The notes: generated by a model not told the origin, from the sequence alone. Positions 12,346-25,190 are shown, numbered from the stretch's first letter. The stretch is DNA of 64,000 nt from Hyperoodon ampullatus (GCA_949752795.1 OX457058.1:170254223-170318222); one strand, 5' to 3'. A program made the numbers and translations.

Positions 12346-14289
12346 GAGAGGCATATAGTCAGTGTTGGTTACACCAAAGTCAAAACACATTCATTTGCTC
12401 ATGAGGTCTGTCAGTCCGCAAACATGTGGCCTGGTAAGGTTTCTTAGAAGAAGTAGGAGTCAGCCTTTTCTGGACGGATGAGTAACACGTTGAAAGGAAC
12501 TGGTGGGATGGGGAGAGTATGGGGAACAAGGTGAGCATCCGGGCGGGGTGGGACGGCAGGAGCAGGGCAGGGAGGTGGTGATGCAGAGGGTGTGTTGAAG
12601 AAGCAGGCATGGCTGAGCCCCACGGCAGGCCTGCCAGGCAAAGGCACATGGCCTTCCCTCCCTGAGGAGAGGAGAGCTCTGGATGGGGCTGGCTGTGTCC
12701 AGAACATGGGTGATTTCTGGGACAGTCTTTCTTTTCAGCAAACATGTACTGAGCATGTTATCCATGATGTGCCCTGGCCCTGAGCCCAGGGGACACAGGG
12801 ACACCCAGTCTGCAGCCATCGGGACACTTAACAATGCACGAGTTTGTCTGGGTCACCCTCCAACTAAATGCCTGCTAAAGCTGTCCACAGTCCTTCAGTT
12901 AAAGACCAGCATTCTCCCTGTGGCCCACGAGGCCCCAGCCTACCTCTCCAGCCTCACCGCCCACTTCCTCCCACCTTATTTTGTTGCTCTGGCATGTTCA
13001 TCTCATTTCAGTTTTTTGTCCACACCACCATCCCACCTCAGGGCCTTTGCACATACTGTTCCCTCTTCTTGGTAGTTTCCCTCTGATCCCCATCCCAGCT
13101 GCTTCCCCCTCTTTTTTGTCCAGGTAGAATTTATTTCTGTAGTGAAGAATGAAAATATGACTGTGAAAGTAGGAAATCATATAGAAAAATATTGAAGAGG
13201 TGCAACAGTCCTTTTTAGAATAAAGTTAATTAAAAGAAAGATGATTAAAGCACTAGATTTAAGCTTCATTTCCATTTGAAAGACGAATCAGGGTTTTCCA
13301 TATGAGGAAAATACATGAGGAAAAATACACCCATATGCAGTTTTAATTAATAGCTATGGTTCAAAAACAGATGCTCCCAGCATTCAGAGCTTTTCCCAAT
13401 TGTCATGTTCCCAGGGCCTAATCCCCCACTCTGGGTCAGACCCTCCTATTACAAACTCTCAAAGCACCCCATGACCACCTTTCATCATGTTCACTAGAGC
13501 TCATGATCATACATTTATGTGTTGTTACTCGATTCATGGCTGTTTCTTTCACTGGATATTAACTCCATGAAGGCAGGGGCCAGATCTGTTTGTATCAGCT
13601 TCTAGCCCAGGGAGTGCTGCCCCATAAGTCATTGTTTCATGCAGGATTTGATTGTAGCCCACATGGGGGTGGAGGGAAAATTCGGACCCAGGAGCCATCA
13701 CAATGTGTGGAGGTGAGTACTTTACTGAAGGGCTTCTTGGTAGAGAAAATTCCATAAAGAGGTCATAATGGATTGGGATTTGAAGGATGAGTAGGAGCTC
13801 ATTAGGCAGGAGCTGAGCATGCCCAGTAGAGGGGACAGCACCTTTCAACAAAGGAGGGGGTGCTGAGGCTCAGAGGCTTTAAATGACATGCCCAAGTCAC
13901 CCAGCTACTAAGTGGCTTACCCTCCTGTCCCATGTCCCCAGTGGCATACGTCACGGACCTGAGACGACTTCTGAGGGTTCTGGTGTTCATCTGGTGTCCT
14001 CCTACCTCCACCCCCAGGCTGGTGCCAGGGAAACGGTGACTGTCAGCAAAGTACTCCACGGGGGTCCTTTTGCTCCCACACCTGTGTCCTGGGTGCAGGA
14101 TCTCAACCTTCTTGCCCTCCCCACCCTCTCAGAGAGAGGCTGCTTACTCTGGTGCTCCTGCATCTTGACACTTAACACCCTCAGCCAGTTCTATCCCTCT
14201 CCAGGCTGCCTTCCTTCCCATCTTTTGTGGGAGGTGGATCTCCAGGGCCCTGCGGGTACCCAGGACAGAGGAGAAGGTGCTTATTGAAT

Positions 14290-14324
14290 ACACACACGCG
14301 TACACACGCACACACACACACACA

Positions 14325-14356
<32 letters not shown>
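14290..14356 (+). repeat. (CA)n microsatellite
   Basis: About 67 bases of CA dinucleotides with a few CG/GA interruptions. Confidence 0.95.
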
Positions 14357-14358
<2 letters not shown>

Positions 14359-15334
14359 AACCGGGACGGGGCAGCTCTCTTACCTTGGACTGGAGCTGAG
14401 GAATGACTAGCTGGACCCCCAGGTCTATGGGGAGCCCCTCCCTTCTTGCCCAAACCAGATGTCACAGCTGTTTGCTGCCTGTGGCTGACCACTAGGACAA
14501 AGGGAAGTCACTTCACCTCTCTGAGCCTCACTTTCCACATCTGGTCTATGAATGTCCATTCTGACTGCTGGAGGGGTAGCTGAGACCAGAACACAAAAGT
14601 CACTGTGAGCTGTGAATGCTAGGGGTTGGCAACTGCTGCCAGCTCAGGCTCCTTAGGGTCAAGCCAGGGAGGATCCCCTCCTCCCAAAACACCTTCAGCG
14701 TTGGCTTTGGGAATTTACAGCAGGAAACAACGGAATCAAGTGCTTAAAGAAACCTCGTACTCATATTCTTAGCCCTGTGAACACTGGTGCCCCCTAGTGG
14801 TCATATGCAGACCCTGCAGGGGCACGCTTTCCGGGGGCGGTGCATGGACCCCATTCACTCTTCAGCTGAGCTTGCTGACAGGTTCAAACCCCAGGGCTCT
14901 TCACTTTGGGCCGAAATAGTGGCTCTGGAGTCAGACAAGCCTGACATTGAGTCCTGACTGCTGCTACTCTAGGTTGCATGTACTCTAATGCTGGACCAGC
15001 CCCACTCCTGTTTTTCTGGGCTGAGTCCAGAGCTCCCGTGTGGACCCTGTTGGGGAGATATCTGTGTAGCTCACATGCCAACCACTCAAAGCCAAGGGCT
15101 CTCAAAGGGGAATTAACCTCTCTGAAGCAGTGCACTAGTTTCCTCAGAGCCCTAGAGGGGATTATCATTTGTCCTCAAGCATTGTCTATTTCTATAGGGA
15201 AACAGGGGCACAGAGAGGGCATGGCTTTCCCAAAGACACTTTGTTTCTAAGATTAGAACCCGGGTCTCACTCATTCCGGACCCCAGGTACTCATCTTGGC
15301 TCACAGCTTCCCCATATTGTCCACCAACAGTCAG

Positions 15335-15614
15335 CAGACCTTGGGGGTGTTGTTTATTAAATCACAAAACCCCTCCACCTGCCGGGGTGAGATCACTGTC
15401 AAGTGGATGTGGGTGGGGCATCTAATCCTGACATTTGAATGGGGAGAAAACTGATGGCCAGAAGTCAATGGTGCGGCCTGTTTGGACAGTGGTTTGGGGA
15501 GCCCATGATAGTGTGAGATTAGGTGAGAAAGTCCCTGTGGTTTCATTCCCAGGGAGACAAAACATATTCAACCCCAGAACACAGTAGGGGTCTGTAGCAC
15601 GTTGGATTTCCCCC
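15335..15614 (-). other. SERPINA12: SERPINA12 3' untranslated region (candidate)
   Basis: This stretch follows the TAA on the minus strand and contains AATAAA at 15358-15353, about 260 bases after the stop. No coding signal is seen. The end point is inferred from the poly(A) signal only. Confidence 0.55.
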
Positions 15615-15806
15615 TTATCTCCCAGAAGGATTAACAAGCTTTCCAAGGAAGAGCAGGTTATTCATTCCATTCTCCCTAATCATCAGCAGAAAGCGTTTGT
15701 TTATCTTGACCTTAAACGGTGTCTCCATGGGCAGTGTCTGTGCTCCGGAGCCCGCGGCCCCTTCTGTGCTCTTCTCATCCATCTTCAGGGTAGCCTTGTG
15801 CACCGC
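15615..15806 (-). pseudogene. SERPINA12: SERPINA12 last coding exon with reactive centre loop (intact)
   Basis: The exon opens AVHKATLKMDEKSTEGAAG and continues SGAQTLPMETPFKVKINKRF, ending FLGKLVNPSGR followed by TAA (15617-15615). The hinge glycine/alanine run and the Met-Glu scissile bond of vaspin are kept. The hinge Gly-Thr is Ser-Thr here, a small change. The acceptor is TTTCCCTCAG. Having this exon open while the gene is broken upstream suggests the loss is not ancient, or that only a few neutral changes have accumulated. Confidence 0.9.
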
Positions 15807-16806
15807 CTGAGGGAAACAGGAGCGAAGTCAGTGCTTGCGAAGCCACTTGGACGTCCTGGATGGGCAAAGGCCAGCAAGAGGCCCAGAGAGGGAGAGGCCT
15901 CTGCCAGAGTCACCCAGCACAGCAGTAACTTGGCTGGTGCCAGCGGCCCCAGGGCTCCTGGCTTTTCTGCTGTCATCCCTGAAGGATGAGCAACAAGTAG
16001 ATGCAGCATGAAGGAAATAAATGATGCAGGGGGAGCATCAGCTACAGGGAGGGGGACAGAGTGGGGTTTGCTATGTTTCCCATGACTTACAGGGAAGCAT
16101 CAATGGTAATAAAGGCAGAAAGACTATCCTGAGCTTTAGCTAGATGGAAGGGAGATGGAGGCATCCCTGGCCCAAAGCCTCCAGCCCGCTTCACACTCCT
16201 TTCATCCTCCCGGTGGAATGTTAAGAAGGAGTCGGCTTCCAGGGTCTGATGACTCAGACCCCAGATCCACCTGAAAGGGCATCAACATCTGTGACTAAGG
16301 ATTTGACACTGGGAAATTGATGGGCTTCTGTGAAATACTGATACATTTCATTCCATTCTACAAAATGGTAACCATTTTACTGGCAAGCCAAGAGCTGATG
16401 TTTACATATAGAATCGCAGCTATCAACACATCTGACTGCAGAAAAGAAAAGGGCCATTGAACTCAACAAAGGCCTATAGGAAAGGGGCAGGTGGTATTGA
16501 ATGTGTATGCAAAGTCTGCAGCGGGAAAACTTTTAAAAGCAATAACATTCTATGAACTGTCTTCCTTCCTGTGGCAAGCTAGAAAATGCAGCTGAGTGAG
16601 CCACCCACTGTCCGCTCATCTTGGCAACTCAGATCCTTCCTAGATTGGCTGGAATTTAGCCCCAGCCAATCCCCACCCACTTGAGCTCCATGCCTTCCCA
16701 CTTCGTATCCTTAGGCCATGCTGCTCCCCCTACAGGAAGATCTTCCCCGCACCCTTCTCTGCTTGCTGAAATCTTCCCCCTTCTCAGTGCCCTTTAAGCC
16801 TAAAAG

Positions 16807-16995
16807 TAGGGTTGCCAGATAAAATACAGGATGTCCAGTTAAATTTGAATTTCAGATAAACGATGAAATTTTTAGCACAAGTATATCCCATGCAATATTC
16901 AGGATATACTTATACAAAAAAAATCATTCATCACTTATCTGAAATTTGAATTTCACTGGTGTCCTGTGTTCTATCTGCTAAATCTGGGCACCCTA
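16807..16995. mobile_element. Palindromic non-autonomous DNA transposon (MER53-like)
   Basis: The ends TAGGGTTGCCAGATAAAAT and ATCTGGGCACCCTA are inverted repeats, and the inner arms (AAATTTGAATTTCAGATAAA / TTATCTGAAATTTGAATTTC) also pair. The family name is from memory. Confidence 0.7.
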
Positions 16996-17428
16996 CCCCG
17001 AGTGGTCCTCTCTGATTGCCGCCAATAGGCAGGTGCTCAGCCTTGCTGGAGACCATGGAGTCCTTTTTGCTTGCTTATCTCTACATTACGTAGAACATGT
17101 TCACGACTTAATCCTCACAAGCCTGGGTCAGTTCTAGGCCTGATGAATGTTCCAAGCCTCCATCCATTGTTTGTTGCATTGAATCAACTTCCAAAGTAGG
17201 ACCAGGAGATTGATGGTTCAGATTTTAAAGACTAGAAACACGAGGCTTGGGAGGTTATGTGATTTGCTCACGATCATACGGCTGGTTAGAGGCGGAGCTG
17301 GGTTCGAGCCCTGCCTGACTGGTGGGTGAACTCTTGGCTCATACAGCTGCTGGGACAGTGGCTCTGGCCTGGGGCTGTATGAAGGCTCCCTGTGCTGGAG
17401 GGGGCAGCGTCGGGCCAGGCAGGCTTAC

Positions 17429-17576
17429 CTCACCCACTTTCAGGCTTCGATGACGGGAGATTCTGGTGAGATCACCGTGTTCCTCAAAGATTCTGGTGAT
17501 ACCCAGGTAGGAAAGAGTCTTCTTCAGGTCGAGGTTTCTGGTGATGAACAACTGAGGCACGAACACATCTGTGACC
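17429..17576 (-). pseudogene. SERPINA12: SERPINA12 third coding exon (intact)
   Basis: This 148-base exon has a CTTTCTACACCCTAG acceptor and a GTAAGC donor. It reads VTDVFVPQLFITRNLDLKKT, then LSYLGITRIFEEHGDL and HRSLKVGE, closely matching vaspin sheet B/C strands. It has no stop or frameshift. It lies downstream of the TGA and the broken donor of the previous exon, so it would be read only if those were bypassed. Confidence 0.9.
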
Positions 17577-17934
17577 CTAGGGTGTAGAAAGTGACCCAGA
17601 TGAGCAGCAGGACCCTGCCGTTTTTCCAGGCAGGCTTTAGGAGAGGTGATGATGAGGCATGTGTCCTCCCAGCCCCTGAGGTCTCAGAACTTCTCTCTAT
17701 CCACAGAATGAGGAGAGGCTCCTTAAGCCTGGGATGGGGTTTTAAAACATCCATGCTCTCTGAACTGTGCTCCTACTTCCTATCAAAGCTGCCCGTGCCC
17801 TCATCCACAGAAATGTCCTCGAGTCCCCATGTCTCAGGACGCCTTCAGCGCAGCCATGGGGGGTCTCCCCACTGTAGCCTCAGCCATGCCCAAGCCCTGA
17901 GCTAATTGTGACCCCGGCAATCTGGTGCTAGAAG

Positions 17935-18110
17935 CAGCAGGGCCCTGAGGTCGGAAGCCAGGCAGAACTGAGTTCAAATCCACTCTGCCTTCCATGAGCT
18001 CTGTGACTTGGAGCAAATGATTTCACCTCTCTAAGCCACTTGTATGAAAATGATGATGGTAGCACCCACAGGACCAGAAGAGGGCTAAAGCGAATGCACG
18101 GAAGGTTCTC
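17935..18110 (+). repeat. MIR SINE
   Basis: GAGTTCAAATCCACTCTGCC followed by GCTCTGTGACTTGGAGCAAA is a MIR core. Confidence 0.6.
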
Positions 18111-18839
18111 AGCAGCGTCAGTGATCAGCAAGTGTTCTCCCCTTGGCCTTGAAGGAGCAGCTTCGCGTCCTCCGTGGGTGGGACCTGGGTTGGCCTCCCT
18201 GCCCTGGGCCTGGGGTCCGATGTCCTGAAGCACATGTGGACCCTGGATTCCTGTCCACCTGGTCGTGGACCCCATTTCTTCTTGCTTCTGCAAGGACCTT
18301 ACTCCTGCCTTCATTTCCTTTTTCTCCTGCACCGTCCATAAATAACATCTACTGGATCACCCTCCGGGGCAGACTGCAGGCTCTAACAACCCCCATCCTC
18401 AAATCAAAAGCAAAAACATCTCCCTTGGCCCCGAGTCACGCCTTCAGCTTCCAGCCCATGTCTTTTTTCTTTCAGAGCAGAAGCTGTCTCTACCATCTCC
18501 ACGTTCCCCCATTATCGCCTCAACCCATTTCTCCAGAGGTGCCGCTGACCTTCCCTTGCTAGAGCCAGCAGCCACATCTCCGAGAGCGGCACTAGACAGT
18601 CAATGCTTTGTTCCATTTCGAAGCGCTCCCACCCAAGTCCACCCAAGTCCATGCCCTCTGCTCTCCGCGTCCTTCACCGGCCACTCCTCTAGTCCTCCTC
18701 GCCTGTCTCTCATCACTATAGTGCTCCCAGGCTCCCCACTTCTCCTCTTCTCTTGTATATCTTTTCTTCCTCCTGAGGGATCTCATTCTGTGTTGTGGAT
18801 TTAAACACCAACGATAGGCCCGGTGACTCTCAAACTTAC

Positions 18840-20200
18840 CTTTCCACTCATCCATTCATTCAACACATGTTTTTTTTTTTTTTTTTCGGTACGCGGGCCT
18901 CTCACTGTTGTGGCCTCTCCCGTTGCGGAGCACAGGCTCCGGACGCGCAGGCTCAGCGGCCATGGCTCACGGGCCCAGCCGCTCCGTGGCATGTGGGATC
19001 TTTCCGGACCGGGGCACGAACCCGTGTCCCCTGCATCGGCAGGTGGACTCTCAACCACTGCGCCACCAGGGAAGCCCAACACGTATTTCTTAAGTGCCTA
19101 CTGAGTACCAGGCTCTGTTCTACATGCTTAGATGCATCTAGAACAGGCAAAAATCCATGCTCTCGAACTTGTGCTCTACAAGGGAAGACGGGAAGTAAAA
19201 CCATCACAACAAAAGTGAGACATAAGCCTAGATACATGGAGTGGTAGTCTCAGTAAGTGCTATGGAAGAAAAATACAGATTGATCTAGGGGGATCAGGAA
19301 TGCTGGAGTAAAGGGAAGATTTGAGCAAGCTTTCAAGGGGGCAAAGCAGTTCCGCAAGTTATATTTTTTTCTTTTTTGTGTGTGGTTATTTTTTTTTTAT
19401 GAGTGAAATGGCAAGCCATAGTTGGGTTTTGAACTGATGAGTGACATGGTCTTGATGTGGGTTTAAAGTGATCATTTTGTCAGCTCTATTAATCATATAC
19501 TCTTGGTGGTGGGGATAAGGATGGGAGTTGATGCCAGGAGACCATGTGGAAGCTAGTGAGCGCAGTGGTCAGATCCTGGGAGTCATAGAAATGGTGGGCA
19601 GAGGCCAGACTCCAGCTATATCTTAAAGTAGGGCTACTGGGATTCCCTGGTGGACTGAATGAGGGGCTGAGAGAGTGATCAAGGAGGACCCCAGGGTTTT
19701 TAGCTGGAGCACCTGAAAGGATGGAGTGGCCATTGAATAAGATTCGAAGCTTGAAGAGTCTCCATGGGGGGAGATCAGGATGTTCATTCTGGACGTGTTG
19801 AGACTAAGGTCTCATCAGACATCGGGAGAGATCCTGGATAAGCAGATGGATATGTGACTCTGGAGTTTGGGAGAGAGAACTGAGGCTAGGGATAGAATGA
19901 TGTGGAAGTCGTGGTCGTACAGGTGGTGCTGAAAGCTCTGAGCCTGATGCACACACTCAGAGGTGAGTATCAATGAAAGAGAGGCACTCAGTTCTGAGAC
20001 CTGGAGGAGAACGGGGGCAGTGAGGGAGACTGAGCAGGAGAGAGGTGAGAGGAAGGGTCCTGGAAGCCGAGTGAAGAACACCTCTTAAGAAGGTGGGGTG
20101 GCCAGCTGGGTCGAAAGCCGCTGACAGATTGAGAAGGAAGGTCTGAAACTGGCCCAGGATTCAGCCACATGGATGCCCTTGGTAACCTTGGTGATGGAGG
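18840..20200. mobile_element. L2 remnant interrupted by a CHR-2 SINE
   Basis: The blocks CATTCATTCAACAC...AAGTGCCTACTGAGTACCAG, AACTGATGAGTGACATGGTC, CACCTGAAAGGATGGAGTGG and GATGTTCATTCTGGACGTGT follow the order of a long L2 element. It carries many stops in all frames. Confidence 0.6.
18869..19078 (-). mobile_element. CHR-2 SINE
   Basis: Poly-T followed by CGGTACGCGGGCCTCTCACT and ending GCCACCAGGGAAGCCC, i.e. a CHR-2 SINE on the minus strand. The flanks CAACACATG / CAACACGTA resemble a target duplication. It interrupts an older L2-like repeat that continues on both sides. Confidence 0.92.
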
Positions 20201-23024
20201 TCTCCATGGAGAGGTGAGTGCGAAGGCTGACTGCAGTGGGTCTAAGAGAAGATGGGAGGGGAGGGGCTGCGTATGGTGAGCAGAGGCAACTGCTTGAAGG
20301 TATTTACCTGCAAAGGGGAGCAAAGAACGGAGCAACAATGGGGGAAGTAAGGTCAAGAGAAGATTGTTTTTTGATGGGAGAAATGAGAGCATCTTCTTAT
20401 CTGATGGAAATGATTCAGTGGAGAGCAAAAACATTTGCTGATGTAGGAGAAAAGGGAGTTTCTAGGGTGATATTTTTGAGTAGTGAGGGGAGATAGGGCA
20501 TAAATGGGTCATAAATGGGGAGGTTGACTTTAGTTCATGCCAAAGTGGGAAGGCAGATGCTGGAAGGGAGATACACATCCCAGTAAATTTGTATACGTGT
20601 GATGGGGTACCCAGGCTGGGAATGGACCCTAAAAATTTTTGCCGAGAAAATGGATATATCAGCAGTTTGATGTCTCCTATAGGTAGAGCTTTCTATTTGC
20701 CTTTGAGAAAACTGAGCCTTTCCTCTGGGGAACTCACCATGGCAGGCCTCTATGCAAAAATCAAAGCAGACATCTTTCTTCTGAACAGACAAGAGTCCAG
20801 GCTGTAGTCACCCACAGCCTAAATTCCCAGGTGTCCTGCACAGACAGGTAATTGGGGTGTGTCATTTGGGTGTGTGTCTGTTGACTTGGTCACTTCTCCT
20901 GGGGAAAAGGTGAGTTTTCTCTTCAGCCTCTCCTAGAACACATGCAAGAGTCCATCCCCCTGCCCTCACTTAGAGAGGACCGATGCAGAGGTATGGACTT
21001 GACAACTTGTCCTTCAGACCCAGTGAGCTCAGAGGGTAGGAACGTTGGACCCTCATTCAGATGAAACACAATTTCCTCCTTGGGAACCATGGGCGAGACC
21101 ATTGCCCTGCATGGTGATGTGGAGTTTCCCGTGTAGGGGTGGACTTTACTGCTCTCAGCCATCCTGGGTCCAGAAGTGACTGGGGAGACAGGACCTCAGC
21201 TGGGGTGAGAAGAACACTCCTCTCCATGGTGCTCCTGGCAGGGATTCCTGGCTTCTAGGCACAGAGATTCTGGGAGCAGTCATGGTCAGGGGGAGGCAGA
21301 CCAGGAGCTAGCTGGGAGGGCACTCTGGAAGGGACCCTGAGAGCAGCCTGTGCCTGGACTCCATGAGAGGCCACCTCCATGCACTGTAGGTATCCCTGGG
21401 CCCAGACTTGCTGGCCTGCAGGAGATCTCAAAGCGCTTATCGCACACTTGGGTGGAGGAGCAAAGGAAGGAGGGTGGGCCCCTATCCTGAAACCAGAGAG
21501 ATGGCGACAGTCCCCCAGGAACATCTGTATGTGGTTAGTAGTGGCCTCGTGGTGGTGTCAGCTCCGGGGGCTTCAGAGGGGCTTGGTGAGGGGAGCATGA
21601 AGCACCAAACATTGGCACCAGAGCTTCAGCCCAAGGAAAATTGTCAGAAATGACTTGGGAGAAGGAGATGGGGGTTCTAAGGATGCGAGTCCCAGTGATA
21701 CAACTGCCAGGTCTCAAGCCACCATGATTTGAACAATAAAGGACATGGGATCTTCTGAAGTCCACGTCTCATGAGGCCAGGACTTCTGGGTGAAATGGGG
21801 ATGGGGGAACTGGAGTCCTTCCACCTTCCTTTCCCCTTACACATCCCTCAACCCTTTAGGGAGGTCCCCAGGACTCCTCTGTGAACCTAAAACTCTGTAG
21901 AGCTCAGGCTGGACGCCATCAGTCTCTTTGAGGGCATGCCTGTGTTACGGGAACCCACGCCTTCACCTTCACCCGATGAGCTGACGTCCTGAGGTTCTCA
22001 CCCGAGGGTAGGAGTAGCAGGACTCCTGTCATTCAGCAAACCAGAGGTTCACCAGATCTGAGGACCTGGCAACTCTTCCTCTTCAACCCGTTAGAAGGGG
22101 AGGGAGAAAGGACCTTACTCTCATGGCATGCCCTCTGAGGGGTGACACTGTGCTCAGGCACGTTTAATTCTCTCAGGAGTCTTATGAAGTCGGCATCGTA
22201 TGACCACATCATAGATGAGAAAACTGGGTCTCAGCTAAGGTTGGAATCCAGACTCTTGTTTCTGTCTCAGGCACCAGACTTTGCCAACCCAAGCCCCCTG
22301 GTTTGCAGCAGGGAGGATCAGGGGGTGTTGTGTAGAACCCAGGGTGTAATAACCCTCGTGGGGCCAGCCATTTAGCCTGCTGCTTTTCCCTACCCACTCC
22401 CACCCCCTCCAAATAGTGACTTCATCTAAAGCATTCAGAGCTAGAATTTATCTCCCATGAGCTTGCAGCGATATCTAGATATCTGAACTGCATTCTGCAA
22501 TTCCCCCGAGGGTGTGTTCCCAGGTGAAGGAAGCTGCATTCGCTCGGTTACCACCCATGGACGGTCCAGCTCAGTCCTAGCATTGTCCCTGCCTCTCTTA
22601 GAACCCTCCTCAGCTCCCGACAGCACGCTGGGCATGGCAGAGCTTCTCAGTAAACACCTTTTGGATGGAGAATGATGGTGGGGTCAGGTGGAAGAGAGGA
22701 CAAAAGGACCAAGGAGGAGGACGTCCTGATACCGCTTCTACCCAATGGAAGTTGCCCTTTCCACCTCATAGACCCACTGAAACGGAGCAGGACCTTATGG
22801 TTCTCGTCCCCCATGTCCTCAGCCTGGCTTTTGTCTGTGGAAAAACTTTAGCCAAAGAATAAGTTTAATCAGAGAAGTGAGAAGAATGCAGAAACAAAAG
22901 AAAACAGTCAAATGAAACCAAATAATAATAGTTTAGTCATTATAGCAAAGGCAAGGAGCTTTAGTTCCTCAAGGACTATGGGTAATATTCTGAATCATAT
23001 TTGTTGAGCTGTCTTATAGACACT

Positions 23025-23460
23025 GACACCCGCACCAGGTGGAGAACGTTAACTACATGATGACCAATCTGTAGCCATGACATAAGTTGTCACAATTCTG
23101 AGAACTGGCCTCAAAGGAATGGGAACAAACTGACCCTGGAACTAAAGACTAACTGTACTTAAAACAATGAAGATGACACAGATCAGACCACTGTGTGACC
23201 AATTTCAAGATGACGGTCAGAGCTGACTATGCTGTTTCTGCATGTAGCTCCGTCCCTCCATCTATAAAAGCTCTTGCCCACTGATTGGGGTGGGAGGGAG
23301 TTGGCCTTTGGTCAGGAGTCCGCCCTTCCCCCCGCCCCCTCTCCCGCCCCATTGCTGGCATCAGACAGAAAGCAAACTTTCCTTTCCATCAACTTGCCTC
23401 CTTTTTGGCTTTTGAGCGGTGAGCAGCTGGACCCTCACTTTCTGTGCCACAGACCCATCC
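23025..23460 (+). mobile_element. Probable old ERV solo LTR
   Basis: This block in SERPINA12 intron 2 has an LTR-like layout: an U3-like stretch, TATAAAAG at about 23262, a C-rich block, then TTTGAGCGGTGAGCAGCTGGA, which is typical of ERV1-class R/U5 ends. Boundaries are uncertain and no family is named. Repeat-like sequence seems to continue upstream to about 22880. Confidence 0.5.
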
Positions 23461-24128
23461 TAGCCCAGCAACTTTCGAGATACCTTGAAGGTCTACATGA
23501 CAACAAGCCCCCAGGCCCTAACTCTAATGCTAGCTCTCACCTTTCCTGAGAAAAGCTATTAGGAGGCAAGTGCCTGGGAAGGATTCTGGAGGCTTGCCTT
23601 AAATCTGTTCTAACTTTATGGTTTAAAAGAAAATTATTTACTCACTTTGGTTCTTCAACTATTATTAGTATAACTAACTTGGGGCACACTTCACTGGTTT
23701 TATTATGACACCACAGTTGAAAACAGTCTATGTACAATGTACAACTCACAGCTCCCTTTGACATTCCAAGTGCTTGTGCTCACAGTTTCCCTCTGACTAT
23801 CATTCCGTCGCTCCTATCCCTTCCATATGCACCGCTATTCAGCCTTGAAGACGGCACCAATGTCACCTGCGCCGTGAAGCCCTCTCTGACCACCGCTGCC
23901 TGTCAAGTTTTTGCTTCATCCTCTGCACTCTCATAATGTTTAAGCATCTATATTTTTATGACTTGTTTTCCAGTCTACCTCCTACCAAAATATAAGTTCA
24001 TCATGGAGCCCAGAATAGGGCTTATCCATGGGGTAAGAGCTCAGTAACTCTGGGATAGAAGAAGCCAAGGCAGTGGGAGGAGATGGAGGAAGAAGGAAGG
24101 CACTGCATATGTCAGGCACCCTCTTTAT

Positions 24129-24399
24129 CTTCATATGAGTAATTTTTTCCATCTGGCAAAAGTGTTCATCCCCAAGGCTTCCTCCACGTGCTTCATTTTG
24201 CCCTCATCAGGAAGAATGAAGACCGCCGTCATGTTGCCCTGGTAGGGCATTTCCAGGACAGTACAGGAAAGCTGGTCATCATGACCAACTTCATACATGC
24301 CCATGTGGAACATCATGGGCACCTTCACTGCCTTGTTTCCATCCAGAATGAAATCTTCCTCTTTAGTTGCCTTTGGATCAAACTCATGTTGCCACCTGG
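24129..24399 (-). pseudogene. SERPINA12: SERPINA12 second coding exon, stop plus lost donor
   Basis: The exon starts after ...CAATCTTAAG and reads (A)RWQHEFDPKATKEEDF, then VKVPMMFHMGMYEVG, LSCTVLEMPYQGN and VFILPDEGKMKHVEEALG, ending RWKKLL-Ile-stop. It is 271 bases long, the standard size. At the end, where human vaspin has Ser-Arg-Arg across the junction, this sequence has ATA TGA AG. The TGA is consistent with a CGA-to-TGA CpG transition. The next bases are ATAAAG where a GTAAAG donor is expected, so the splice site is also lost. If the exon were not spliced, translation would still stop at the TGA. Confidence 0.9.
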
Positions 24400-25004
24400 C
24401 TTAAGATTGAAGAAGAACAAAGTGACACGTGTGTCCTGAGGGAGAAGAGGTTACTGGATCCAGTTAACCCCTGGGTCTCTGTCCATATGGACCTAAGGAA
24501 GGGGTTTGGATACTCCGGGATATCAGAGTAGGTCCACAGGAATCCCTGACCTCATGCCATGCCCTGAAGACTTCTGGTGAGGTGAGCTTGGTCCCAGTGA
24601 TCAGTTCCCAAAGAAGCCAAGACTAGCGTTGCTGACTGAGAGGGGAGCTCCAGACTGTCCTAAGCCCAGGTGTTCCTGAGGCTGAGAAACCCTTGGATTC
24701 TGTTACAGAAGCAGGAAGTGGATTACACTTAGTGGGAGCTATTTGGGTCTGATGTGAGTGAAAATTCTCAAGTCTATTCTAAGTCAGCCCTGGAGGAGCC
24801 ACTTGCATATGGGACTAAGAAAACTAAATTAACAGGCTGCCCTTGGGAGCGTGCTGAAAAGCAGCGAACTCCTAAAGCTGGGTGTTTTGACCCCTACTTT
24901 TTCACCCTAAGGACTCTTTGATGGCATAAACTCAGACCTGGGTCTTTTCACACTTGCTACCCTCAGAGCCCCCAGTATAAGGCCCTTAGGGCCAAGTCAC
25001 TGAG

Positions 25005-25190
25005 TTCAAATTTCTGGCTTTATTGCTGTAGAAGGATGACCTTGGACAAGTATCTCAATCTCCCTGGGCTTCAGTGTCCTTATCTGCCAAATGGGGATAT
25101 TGATGGGAATCTCATAGGGCTGCTGTGAGACTTAGTAGGGAAAGGCAGCACAGCTCAGTGACTGTGTGTAGTGAGTGTTGAGTGGATGCT
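25005..25190 (+). repeat. MIR SINE in SERPINA12 intron 1
   Basis: GAGTTCAAATTTCTGGCTTT, GACCTTGGACAAGTATCTC and TATCTGCCAAATGGGGATAT form a MIR element. Confidence 0.65.

Larger units (their letters stand above)
8441..15334. other. SERPINA9-SERPINA12 interval
   Basis: Unique and old repeat sequence. Small open frames here lack any family resemblance. Besides the listed repeats I see no gene. A SERPINA9 exon 2 and exon 1 should lie between 2363 and here if conserved. Confidence 0.5.

Noticed and set aside
14144..14492. Cys/Val-rich frames on the minus strand
   Set aside because: They are translations of the (CA)n microsatellite.
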